Shown here: positions 57,222-64,000 of the stretch, in pieces
How positions within the stretch are numbered: the first letter of the stretch is position 1
Layout: every line of letters starts with the position of its first letter
Source: Pseudomonas entomophila
GTDB taxonomy: Bacteria > Pseudomonadota > Gammaproteobacteria > Pseudomonadales > Pseudomonadaceae
Length of the DNA: 64,000 nucleotides
NCBI RefSeq assembly: GCF_029193575.1
Contig: NZ_JARGCS010000056.1
Span: 372,001-436,000, forward strand
Direction of reading: 5' to 3'
The notes under the pieces: generated by a model
Databases searched by the model: none
Seen by the model: the letters and a program-made list of their open reading frames with translations, nothing else
Told to the model about the DNA's origin: nothing
Translations under genes and position numbers: made by a program

Positions 57222-58079
57222 TCAGATCGTGATCAGCGCCTTGACCTTGTTCATCGCGTTCTTTTCCAGCTGGCGGATCCGCTCCGCCGACACGCTGTAC
57301 TTCTCCGCCAGCTCATGCAACGTGGCCTTCTCTTCCGCCAGCCAGCGCTGGTAGAGGATGTCGCGGCTGCGCTCGTCCAGCCCGCTCAGGGCCTCGTGCA
57401 GGTTGCTGCTGGAGTTGTCGCTCCAATCGGCATCCTCGAGTTGCAGGGCCGGATCGTAGCGATGGTCTTCCAGGTAATGCGCGGGCGACTGGAAGGCGCT
57501 GTCGTCATCGGCTTCGGCTGCGGGGTCGAAGGCCATGTCCTGGCCGCTCAGGCGGCTTTCCATCTCGCGCACTTCACGCGGTTCGACGCCGAGGCTCTCG
57601 GCCACGCGATGCACTTCGTCGTTGTTCAACCAGGCCAGACGCTTCTTCTGGCTGCGCAGGTTGAAGAACAGCTTGCGCTGGGCCTTGGTGGTGGCCACCT
57701 TGACGATGCGCCAGTTGCGCAGGATGAATTCATGGATCTCGGCCTTGATCCAGTGCACCGCGAAGGACACCAGACGCACGCCCATTTCCGGGTTGAAACG
57801 CTTTACCGCCTTCATCAGGCCGACGTTGCCTTCCTGGATCAGGTCGGCCTGGGCCAGCCCGTAGCCTGCATAGCTACGGGCGATGTGTACGACGAAACGC
57901 AGGTGGGCCATTACCATTTGCCGAGCGGCCTCAAGATCCTGCTCGTAGTAGAGACGCTCGGCCAGTTCACGCTCCTGCTCGACCGTCAGCAGCGGGATGC
58001 TGTTGACCGTGTGCACGTAGGCTTCCAGGTTTGCACCGGGAACCAGGGCATAGGCAGGTTGCAACGAAGTGGTCATCAA
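57222..58079 (-). CDS. rpoH: RNA polymerase sigma-32 (heat-shock) factor
   Basis: A 285-residue sigma factor. Region 2 has LIQEGNVGLMKAVKRFNPEMGVRLVSFAVHWIKAEI; the RpoH-specific box is QRKLFFNLR; region 4 ends with the helix-turn-helix LHELAEKYSVSAERIRQLEKNAMNKV. It directs polymerase to heat-shock promoters. It follows ftsX on the - strand, as in most gammaproteobacteria, with an AlgU/RpoE-like promoter in the 109-bp gap. Confidence 0.97.
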   Translation of the reverse strand: MMTTSLQPAYALVPGANLEAYVHTVNSIPLLTVEQERELAERLYYEQDLEAARQMVMAHLRFVVHIARSYAGYGLAQADLIQEGNVGLMKAVKRFNPEMGVRLVSFAVHWIKAEIHEFILRNWRIVKVATTKAQRKLFFNLRSQKKRLAWLNNDEVHRVAESLGVEPREVREMESRLSGQDMAFDPAAEADDDSAFQSPAHYLEDHRYDPALQLEDADWSDNSSSNLHEALSGLDERSRDILYQRWLAEEKATLHELAEKYSVSAERIRQLEKNAMNKVKALITI

Positions 58080-58125
58080 GGTACCTCCGACTCACTGGAC
58101 TCATGCCTTGTGGGCACTGCCAACA

Positions 58126-58152
58126 TTGACCGGGAACTGCGAAACAAGTTCC
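58126..58152 (-). promoter_or_regulatory. Extracytoplasmic sigma (AlgU/RpoE)-type promoter of rpoH
   Basis: On the - strand GGAACTT is followed after 16 bp by TCAA, a fit to the AlgU/RpoE consensus (GAACTT-N16/17-TCnnA). It ends about 47 nt before the rpoH ATG. In P. aeruginosa and E. coli rpoH is known to have such a promoter, linking envelope stress to heat shock. GGGAACT and AGTTCCC also form a dyad over the -35 box. Confidence 0.6.
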
Positions 58153-58188
58153 CAGAACGATAAGAAAGTCAATGCTGGCGAAAAAACA

Positions 58189-59214
58189 TTATCGCGGTGC
58201 CAGCTCGTTCAAATGACGGGCCACCGCAATCCATGCACCGATATACCCCAACAGTACCGCCCCGATCAAGAGCGACAGACCATCGGACGCTGGCACCCCA
58301 CCCAAGGCGAAGTCACTGCCATACAGCCCGGAAAGCCCGACCACCGCGTCGTTCAGCCAGTCCAGGCCGAACGCCAGGATGCCCCAGGCCAGCAGGCCAG
58401 CGCCCAGGCCATACAACGCGCCCATATAGAGGAAAGGTCGGCGCACGTAGCTGTCGGTACCGCCCACCAGCTTGATCACCTCGATCTCGACACGGCGGTT
58501 CTCGATATGTAGACGAATCGTGTTACCAATCACCAGCAGCAGGGCGGAAATCAGCATCACCGCCAGACCAAAGACGAAGCGGTCCCCCAGCTTGAGGATC
58601 GCCGCCAGGCGCTCGACCCACACCAGGTCAAGCTGCGCCACTTCGACCCGCGGCAGCTCCGACAGGCGCTGGCGCAAGGCCTCCAGGGCCGGTTTGTCGA
58701 CTTCGGTAGGGGTCACCACCACCACGCCGGGCAGCGGGTTGTCCGGCAGCTCGCGCAGCGCATCGCCCAGGCCCGACTGCTGCTGGAACTCCTGCAACGC
58801 TTCCTCGCGGCTGACGTAATGGGCATCGGCGACGCCCGGCATGCCCTTGATCTCGTCGCGCAGGGCCTCGCCGTCCTTGCTGCCAGCGTCGAGCTTCAGG
58901 TACAGCGAGATCTGCGCGGCGCGCTGCCATGAGCCGCCAAGCTTCTCGACATTCTTCAGCAGCAGCGACAGGCCCATGGGCATGCTCAGGGCCACCGCCA
59001 TCACCAGGCAGGTGAAGAAGCTGCCGATCGGCTGCTTGCCCAGGCGCCGCAGGCTGTCGGCCAGGCTGGCGCGGTGGCTTTCCAGCCAGGCGTTGAGCAG
59101 GGTGCGGAAATCCGGGCCATCGTCGTCGTGGCCGCCGCGTTTTTTCTCAGGTTGCGGGTCGGCCGGCTTGGGCGCGACGCGTTCGGACACCTTGGGTGTG
59201 CGTGTAGTGCTCAT
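58189..59214 (-). CDS. ftsX: Cell division protein FtsX
   Basis: A 341-residue inner-membrane subunit of the FtsEX complex with a cytosolic N-terminal extension (1-60), a first helix at about 72-92, a periplasmic domain to about 215, and three more helices. It couples ATP hydrolysis by FtsE to activation of peptidoglycan amidases at the septum through EnvC-like partners. It overlaps ftsE by 4 nt. Confidence 0.94.
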   Translation of the reverse strand: MSTTRTPKVSERVAPKPADPQPEKKRGGHDDDGPDFRTLLNAWLESHRASLADSLRRLGKQPIGSFFTCLVMAVALSMPMGLSLLLKNVEKLGGSWQRAAQISLYLKLDAGSKDGEALRDEIKGMPGVADAHYVSREEALQEFQQQSGLGDALRELPDNPLPGVVVVTPTEVDKPALEALRQRLSELPRVEVAQLDLVWVERLAAILKLGDRFVFGLAVMLISALLLVIGNTIRLHIENRRVEIEVIKLVGGTDSYVRRPFLYMGALYGLGAGLLAWGILAFGLDWLNDAVVGLSGLYGSDFALGGVPASDGLSLLIGAVLLGYIGAWIAVARHLNELAPR

Positions 59215-59882
59215 TGTCCGGCCTCCCCATCGCCGATCAGTCGGCCGCGTTGCAGGGTCAGCATGCGGTGGCGCATGCGCGCGATCAGTGCCAGGTCGTG
59301 ACTGGCGATCAGCACCGTGGTGCCCAGGCGGTTGATGTCCTCGAACACCCCCATGATCTCCGCGGCCAGGCGCGGGTCGAGGTTGCCGGTCGGTTCGTCG
59401 GCCAGCAGCAAGGCAGGCTGGTGGACGATCGCGCGGGCGATGCCGACGCGTTGCTGCTGGCCAGTGGACAGGTCCGCCGGGAACAGCTCGCCCTTGTCGG
59501 ACAGCGACACACGCTCCAACGCCGAATCCACACGCTTGGCGATCTCGGCCTTGGACAGCCCGAGGATCTGCAACGGCAGGGCGATGTTGTTGAACACGGT
59601 GCGGTCGAACAGCAACTGGTGGTTCTGGAACACCACGCCGATCTGCCGGCGCAGGAAGGGGATCTGCGCATTGCTGATCTGCCCCAGGTCCTGGCCGGCC
59701 AGCAGCAGCTTGCCGCTGGTCGGGCGCTCCATGGCCAGCAGCAGGCGCAACAAGGTGCTCTTGCCGGCGCCGGAGTGGCCGGTGACGAACAGGAATTCGC
59801 CCCGGCGCGCCCTGAAGCTCAGTTCATGCAGGCCGACATGGCCGTTGGGGTAGCGCTTGGCGACCTGTTCGAATCGGATCAT
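59211..59882 (-). CDS. ftsE: Cell division ATP-binding protein FtsE
   Basis: A 223-residue ABC ATPase. Walker A is GHSGAGKST, the signature is LSTGQQQR, Walker B LLLADEPTGNLD, and the H-loop IASHD. It forms a complex with FtsX at the inner membrane and controls septal peptidoglycan hydrolysis. ATG 59882 (MIRFEQVAKRYPNG) overlaps the ftsY stop by 4 nt and its own stop overlaps ftsX by 4 nt. Confidence 0.95.
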   Translation of the reverse strand: MIRFEQVAKRYPNGHVGLHELSFRARRGEFLFVTGHSGAGKSTLLRLLLAMERPTSGKLLLAGQDLGQISNAQIPFLRRQIGVVFQNHQLLFDRTVFNNIALPLQILGLSKAEIAKRVDSALERVSLSDKGELFPADLSTGQQQRVGIARAIVHQPALLLADEPTGNLDPRLAAEIMGVFEDINRLGTTVLIASHDLALIARMRHRMLTLQRGRLIGDGEAGQ

Positions 59883-61444
59883 GGGTGCTCCCGCTCGGCG
59901 AACAGCGCCTTGACGAACGACTCGGCCTCGAAGGTGCGCAGGTCGTCGATGCCTTCGCCGACACCGATGAAGCGAATCGGCAGGTTGAACTGCTTGGCCA
60001 GGGCGAAGATCACCCCGCCCTTGGCAGTGCCGTCCAGCTTGGTCAGCGCCAGGCCGGTGAGCTCGACGCTCTGGTTGAAGTACTTGGCCTGGCTGATGGC
60101 GTTCTGCCCGGTACCGGCGTCCAGCACCAGCAGCACCTCGTGCGGCGCCTCGGCGTCGAGCTTGCCGATCACACGGCGGACCTTCTTCAGCTCTTCCATC
60201 AGGTTGTCCTTGGTGTGCAGGCGCCCGGCGGTGTCGGCGATCAGCACGTCGACGCCGCGCGCCTTGGCAGCCTGCACGGCATCGAAGATCACCGAGGCCG
60301 AGTCGGCGCCGGTGTGCTGGGCGATCACCGGGATCTGGTTGCGCTCGCCCCACACCTGCAACTGCTCCACCGCCGCGGCGCGGAAGGTGTCGCCGGCGGC
60401 CAGCATGACCTTCTTGCCTTCCAGTTGCAGCTTCTTGGCCAGCTTGCCGATGGTGGTGGTCTTGCCGGCGCCGTTCACGCCGACGACGAGGATCACGTAG
60501 GGCTTGCCCTGGGAATCGACCTTCAGCGGCTGCTCGACCGGGCGCAGCAGGTCGGCCAGCTCGCCCTGCAGCGACTGGTACAGGGCGTCGGCGTCGGCCA
60601 GTTGCTTGCGCGCGACCTTCTGGGTGAGGTTCTGCACGATCGCCGAGGTGGCCTCGACGCCGACGTCGGCGGTGAGCAGGCGGGTCTCGATCTCGTCGAG
60701 CAGGTCGTCGTCGATGACTTTCTTGCCGAGGAACAGGCTGGCCATGCCCTCGCCGATGCTGGCGCTGGTCTTCGACAGGCCCTGCTTGAGGCGGGCGAAG
60801 AAGCCGGGTTTGTTGGCTTCGGCGACATTAGGGACAGCTGCGGCGACCGGCTCGGGCTCAACCGGAGCCGGGGCTGCCGGGGCGGCGGCGACCGGTTCGG
60901 GCTCGACCGGGGCCGAGGCTGCCGGGGCGGCCGCGACCGGTTCGGGCTCGACCGGGGCCGAGGCTGCCGGGGCGGCCGCGACCGGCTCGGGCTCGACCGG
61001 GGCCGGGGCTACCGGGGCTGCCGCGACCGACTCGGGCTCGACCGGGGCCGGGGCTGCGGGGGCTGCCGCGACCGGCTCGGGCTCAGGCTCGGGCGCAGGG
61101 GCCAACGCCGCGACGGGCCGTTCGGGGATGGCCGGCGGCGCCTTTGGCTCCAGGTCCGGCACCAGGGCGACGGGCTCTTCGGGAACGGGCAAGACCAGGT
61201 TGCCGACCGGCGCCGGGCTTTCGGCCTGCGGCGCAGCGGCTTGCGCGTTCGCGGGCAAGCCCGCCTCCACAGGAACCGTGCCAGGCTGGGCAGCAGACGG
61301 CTCGGCCGGTTCGCCAGCCTGCGGCTCAGCGGCGTGTGGCTGTTCGGCGACGGATTGCTGCGGTTTCTTGCGGAACCAGCCGAACAGGCCTTTCTTCTCG
61401 CCTGCCTCGGCCGGCGCTTTTTTGTCGTCGTTGGAACCAAACAT
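59879..61444 (-). CDS. ftsY: Signal recognition particle receptor FtsY
   Basis: A 521-residue SRP receptor. Residues 1-215 are a Pro/Ala/Glu-rich acidic A domain; the N domain starts near KPGFFARLKQGLSK, and the GTPase (G) domain carries GVNGAGKTTTIGK, DTFRAAAVEQLQ, DTAGR and TKLDGTAKGG. It receives ribosome-SRP complexes at the inner membrane. The A domain holds five 45-bp repeats (60843-61067) and a REP-derived segment coding VEAGLPANA (61244-61276), both odd. It overlaps ftsE by 4 nt. Confidence 0.96.
   Translation of the reverse strand: MFGSNDDKKAPAEAGEKKGLFGWFRKKPQQSVAEQPHAAEPQAGEPAEPSAAQPGTVPVEAGLPANAQAAAPQAESPAPVGNLVLPVPEEPVALVPDLEPKAPPAIPERPVAALAPAPEPEPEPVAAAPAAPAPVEPESVAAAPVAPAPVEPEPVAAAPAASAPVEPEPVAAAPAASAPVEPEPVAAAPAAPAPVEPEPVAAAVPNVAEANKPGFFARLKQGLSKTSASIGEGMASLFLGKKVIDDDLLDEIETRLLTADVGVEATSAIVQNLTQKVARKQLADADALYQSLQGELADLLRPVEQPLKVDSQGKPYVILVVGVNGAGKTTTIGKLAKKLQLEGKKVMLAAGDTFRAAAVEQLQVWGERNQIPVIAQHTGADSASVIFDAVQAAKARGVDVLIADTAGRLHTKDNLMEELKKVRRVIGKLDAEAPHEVLLVLDAGTGQNAISQAKYFNQSVELTGLALTKLDGTAKGGVIFALAKQFNLPIRFIGVGEGIDDLRTFEAESFVKALFAEREHP
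60843..61067 (-). repeat. Five 45-bp tandem repeats inside ftsY
   Basis: Units of 45 bp starting at 60843, 60888, 60933, 60978 and 61023, each coding 15 residues of the type AAAPAAPAPVEPEPV on the - strand. The second and third units are identical; others differ by a few bases. A partial copy follows to about 61086. Length variation would keep the frame. Confidence 0.9.
61244..61276 (-). repeat. REP-derived segment in the ftsY coding sequence
   Basis: On the - strand, CTGTGGAGGCGGGCTTGCCC with GCGAACGCG matches the REP type of this genome and is read in frame as PVEAGLPANAQ (residues 58-68) in the variable acidic domain of FtsY. Confidence 0.75.
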
Positions 61445-61676
61445 GGAAGACGGCTATCTCAGGGTAGCGATGGGCCATCAGCGGCGCATCGGGAATTCTC
61501 TCTACGCAGAACAGACTCTCTGGAAGCCAACGGGTTCGTGCGCAACGTTTTGTCATGGAGGCCTGCGGGCCAGAACGGCGACAGGCATGGTCGCCAGGCA
61601 ACCGGATCAGTATCCTAGCACCTCCTGGCCCGCCGACGCTAAACCCACGCGGGCCGCCGTACAGGTTAACCATCGT
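61445..61676. other. Divergent ftsY/M16 peptidase gap
   Basis: This 232-bp gap must contain promoters for ftsY (-) and the M16 genes (+). No promoter pair stands out; no gene, hairpin or REP repeat is recognised. Confidence 0.5.
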
Positions 61677-63032
61677 ATGAATGCTCTAGCCCGCCGCGCC
61701 GCTGGCCTGCTGCTCAGCACGCTCTGCCTGCCGTTCGCCGCCGTCGCCGCCGACCCGCAACCCACCCACGAGTTCATCCTCGACAACGGCCTGAAAGTGG
61801 TCGTGCGCGAAGACCATCGCGCCCCGGTGGTGGTATCGCAGATCTGGTACAAGGTCGGCTCCAGCTACGAGACCCCGGGCCAGACAGGCCTGTCCCACGC
61901 CCTCGAGCACATGATGTTCAAGGGTAGCGCCAAGGTCGGCCCCGGCGAGGCGTCGCGCATCCTGCGCGACCTCGGCGCCGAGGAGAACGCCTTCACCAGC
62001 GATGACTACACCGCCTATTACCAGGTGCTGGCCCGCGACCGCCTGCCGGTAGCCCTGGAGCTGGAGGCCGATCGCCTGGCCAGCCTGCGCCTGCCGGCCG
62101 ACGAGTTCAGCCGCGAAATCGAGGTGATCAAGGAAGAACGCCGCCTGCGCACCGACGACCAGCCCAACGCCAAGGCCTTCGAGCTGTTCCGCGCCATGGC
62201 CTACCCGGCCAGCGGCTACCACACCCCGACCATCGGCTGGATGGCCGACCTCGAGCGCATGAAGGTCGAGGAGCTGCGGCACTGGTACGAATCCTGGTAC
62301 GCCCCCAACAACGCCACCCTGGTGGTGGTCGGCGACGTCACCCTCGACGAGGTCAAGGGCCTGGCGACCCAGTACTTCGGCGCCATCCCCAAGCGCGCCG
62401 TGCCACCGGCCAAGCTGCCGCTGGAGCTGGCCGAGCCGGGCCTGCGGCAGATTACCCTGCACGTGCGCACGCAACTGCCGAGCCTGATCTACGGCTTCAA
62501 CGTGCCGGGCCTGGCCACCGCCAAGGACCCACGCAGCGTCCACGCCCTGCGCCTGATCTCGGCCCTGCTCGACGGCGGCTACAGCGCGCGCATGCCGGCG
62601 CGGCTGGAACGCGGCCAGGAGCTGGTGGCCGGCGCCTCGTCCAGCTACAACGCCTTCACCCGTGGCGACAGCCTGTTCCTGGTCTCGGCCACGCCGAACG
62701 TGCAAAAGCACAAGACCCTCGCCGATGTCGAGAAGGGCATCTGGCAGTTGCTCGACGAACTCAAGAACACCCCGCCGACCGCCGAGGAAGTGGAGCGCGT
62801 GCGCGCCCAGGTGATCGCCGGGCTGGTCTACGAGCGCGACTCCATCAGCAGCCAGGCCACCACCATCGGCCAGCTGGAAACCGTCGGCCTGTCGTGGAAG
62901 CTGATCGACAGCGAGCTGGACGAGCTCAAGCGGGTCACCCCCGAAGACATCCAGAACGCCGCGCGCACCTATTTCACCCGCGAACGCCTGAGCGTTGCCC
63001 ATGTCCTGCCCGAGGAGTCCGCTCATGAGTGA
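61677..63032 (+). CDS. M16 zinc peptidase, catalytic subunit type
   Basis: A 451-residue exported or periplasmic M16 protease: signal peptide 1-25 (cleavage after AVAA) and the inverted zinc motif HALEH at 74-78, with the distal Glu in REIEVIKEERRLR. Two half-barrels are expected (roughly 30-230 and 240-440). ATG 61677 gives the signal peptide; upstream frames do not. It overlaps the next, similar gene by 8 nt, an arrangement of paired M16 subunits that act as a heterodimer. Substrate is unknown. Confidence 0.9.
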   Translation: MNALARRAAGLLLSTLCLPFAAVAADPQPTHEFILDNGLKVVVREDHRAPVVVSQIWYKVGSSYETPGQTGLSHALEHMMFKGSAKVGPGEASRILRDLGAEENAFTSDDYTAYYQVLARDRLPVALELEADRLASLRLPADEFSREIEVIKEERRLRTDDQPNAKAFELFRAMAYPASGYHTPTIGWMADLERMKVEELRHWYESWYAPNNATLVVVGDVTLDEVKGLATQYFGAIPKRAVPPAKLPLELAEPGLRQITLHVRTQLPSLIYGFNVPGLATAKDPRSVHALRLISALLDGGYSARMPARLERGQELVAGASSSYNAFTRGDSLFLVSATPNVQKHKTLADVEKGIWQLLDELKNTPPTAEEVERVRAQVIAGLVYERDSISSQATTIGQLETVGLSWKLIDSELDELKRVTPEDIQNAARTYFTRERLSVAHVLPEESAHE

Positions 63033-64000
63033 TCGCAGCGCCCCCCGCTACACCCTGTACGGCCTCGGCATCATCGCCGGGGTGGTGGCGCTGGCCGTGG
63101 TGCTGGCCCGCCCGGCGCAGTCCGACGACGCCGCCAGCGCCGCACGCCCGGCCAACACCCTGCAATCGCTGGCCGAGCTCGACGGCAAGGCTCCAAGCCG
63201 GCGCCAGTTGAACATCCAGCACTGGAACACCGCCGAAGGCGCCCGGGTGCTGTTCGTCGAGGCCCGCGAACTGCCGATGTTCGACCTGCGCGTGACCTTC
63301 GCCGCCGGCAGCAGCCAGGACGGTGACATCCCCGGCCTGGCCACGCTGACCAACGCCATGCTCAACGAAGGCGTGGCCGGCAAGGACGTCACCGCCATCG
63401 CCCAGGGCTTCGAGGGCCTGGGCGCGGACTTCGGCAACGGCTCGTACCGCGACATGGCCGTGGCCTCGCTGCGCAGCCTGAGCGCCAGCGACAAGCGCGA
63501 GCCGGCCCTGAAGCTGTTCGCCGAGGTGGTCGGCCAGCCGACCTTCCCGGAAGACGCCCTCAAGCGCATCAAGAACCAACTGCTGGCCGGCTTCGAATAC
63601 GAGAAGCAGAACCCCGGCAAGATCGCCGGCAAGGCGCTGTTCGCCAACCTCTACGGCAACCACCCCTACGCCCACCCCAGCGACGGCACGGCGGCGAGCC
63701 TGCCGGGCATCACCCTGGCGCAGTTGCGCGCGTTCCACGCCAAGGGCTATGCCGCGGGCAACGCGGTGATCGCGCTGGTGGGCGACCTCGACCGCAGCGA
63801 GGCCGAGGCGATCGCCGCCCAGGTCTCCGCCGCCCTGCCCAAGGGCCAGGCACTGGCGGCCCCGGGCGTGCCCACCGAGCCCAAGGCCGGGGTCACCCAC
63901 ATCGACTTCCCGAGCAAGCAGACGCACCTGATGCTCGCCGAGCTGGGCATCACCCGCCAGGACCCGGACTGGGCCGCCCTGTCGCTGGGCAACCAGATCC
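63025..64000 (+). CDS. M16-family peptidase, partner subunit (cut by window end)
   Basis: 325 codons are visible from ATG 63025. A hydrophobic N-terminal segment (12-31) may anchor or export it. The M16 fold is recognisable (LRVTFAAGSSQDGDIPGLATLTNAMLNEGVAG and YANPGKIAGK-like blocks later), but the HxxEH zinc motif is replaced by TNAMLNEG, so this subunit probably does not cut and instead binds substrate with the upstream enzyme. The 3' end lies beyond the window. Confidence 0.88.
   Translation, partial: MSDRSAPRYTLYGLGIIAGVVALAVVLARPAQSDDAASAARPANTLQSLAELDGKAPSRRQLNIQHWNTAEGARVLFVEARELPMFDLRVTFAAGSSQDGDIPGLATLTNAMLNEGVAGKDVTAIAQGFEGLGADFGNGSYRDMAVASLRSLSASDKREPALKLFAEVVGQPTFPEDALKRIKNQLLAGFEYEKQNPGKIAGKALFANLYGNHPYAHPSDGTAASLPGITLAQLRAFHAKGYAAGNAVIALVGDLDRSEAEAIAAQVSAALPKGQALAAPGVPTEPKAGVTHIDFPSKQTHLMLAELGITRQDPDWAALSLGNQI

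Noticed and set aside
60843..61067. CRISPR-like array from the regular 45-bp units
   Set aside because: There are no unique spacers; the units are contiguous and translate in frame within ftsY.
1..64000. tRNA, rRNA, tmRNA, RNase P or riboswitch elements
   Set aside because: No cloverleaf, conserved core or riboswitch aptamer could be recognised by eye; thiS/thiG and metX upstream regions were inspected without a hit. A covariance-model search would decide.

Overview
The window is GC-rich, tightly packed chromosomal DNA of a Pseudomonas, most likely of the P. putida group. The evidence is the gene order (pilMNPQ-aroK-aroB-damX, mrcA-maeB-rpmE-priA-argS, pilT/yggS-proC-yggT-metXW, rpoH-ftsX-ftsE-ftsY) and many REP repeats of the GTAGGAGCGGGCTTGCCCCGCG type. 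No tRNA, rRNA, CRISPR, prophage or insertion sequence was seen.

Region 1 (1-17387, + strand) is the distal part of an aryl-polyene (APE) type II polyketide operon. It encodes two acyl carrier proteins (the first cut by the window edge), an ApeG-like membrane protein, an AMP-ligase fused to a dehydratase, a GT2 glycosyltransferase, an LpxL-like acyltransferase, an MIO-type aromatic ammonia-lyase, a thioesterase, a LolA-like carrier, an MMPL/RND exporter, a CPA2 antiporter-like protein, a FAD oxidoreductase with halogenase signatures, a methyltransferase, a DUF3261 lipoprotein, ketosynthase, dehydratase, ketoreductase and a second ketosynthase. Two small exported proteins follow. Most cistrons overlap by 4-8 nt (ATGA), so translation is probably coupled. 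The expected product is an aryl polyenyl lipid pigment made on ACPs, acylated and glycosylated at the membrane and moved to the outer membrane. The chain-length factor and the remaining early genes must lie upstream.

Region 2 (17462-20131) holds a divergent LysR regulator/YnfM-like MFS exporter pair and a YgiW-type OB-fold periplasmic protein. Region 3 (20256-34785, - strand) carries hemE, the glutamate synthase genes gltD and gltB, then an operon pilM-pilN-pilO/P-pilQ-aroK-aroB-damX for type IV pilus assembly, shikimate steps and division-associated peptidoglycan binding. PilO and PilP are one fused protein, and PilQ is short. Region 4 (34952-46314) has mrcA, a malic enzyme without a PTA domain, an SNase-like nuclease whose signal peptide is encoded by the rpmE terminator, rpmE, priA, argS, a SPOR protein, a TM2 protein and an NlpC/P60 hydrolase.

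Region 5 (46382-57096) has pilT, yggS, proC, yggT, metX, metW, a DUF4426 gene, rdgB, hemW, a DUF3392 gene, trmB, thiG, thiS, a DUF423 gene and mtgA. Region 6 (57222-64000) has rpoH with an AlgU/RpoE-like promoter, ftsX-ftsE-ftsY (FtsY with a REP-derived segment and five 45-bp repeats in its acidic domain), and a divergent pair of M16 peptidase genes, the second cut by the window end.
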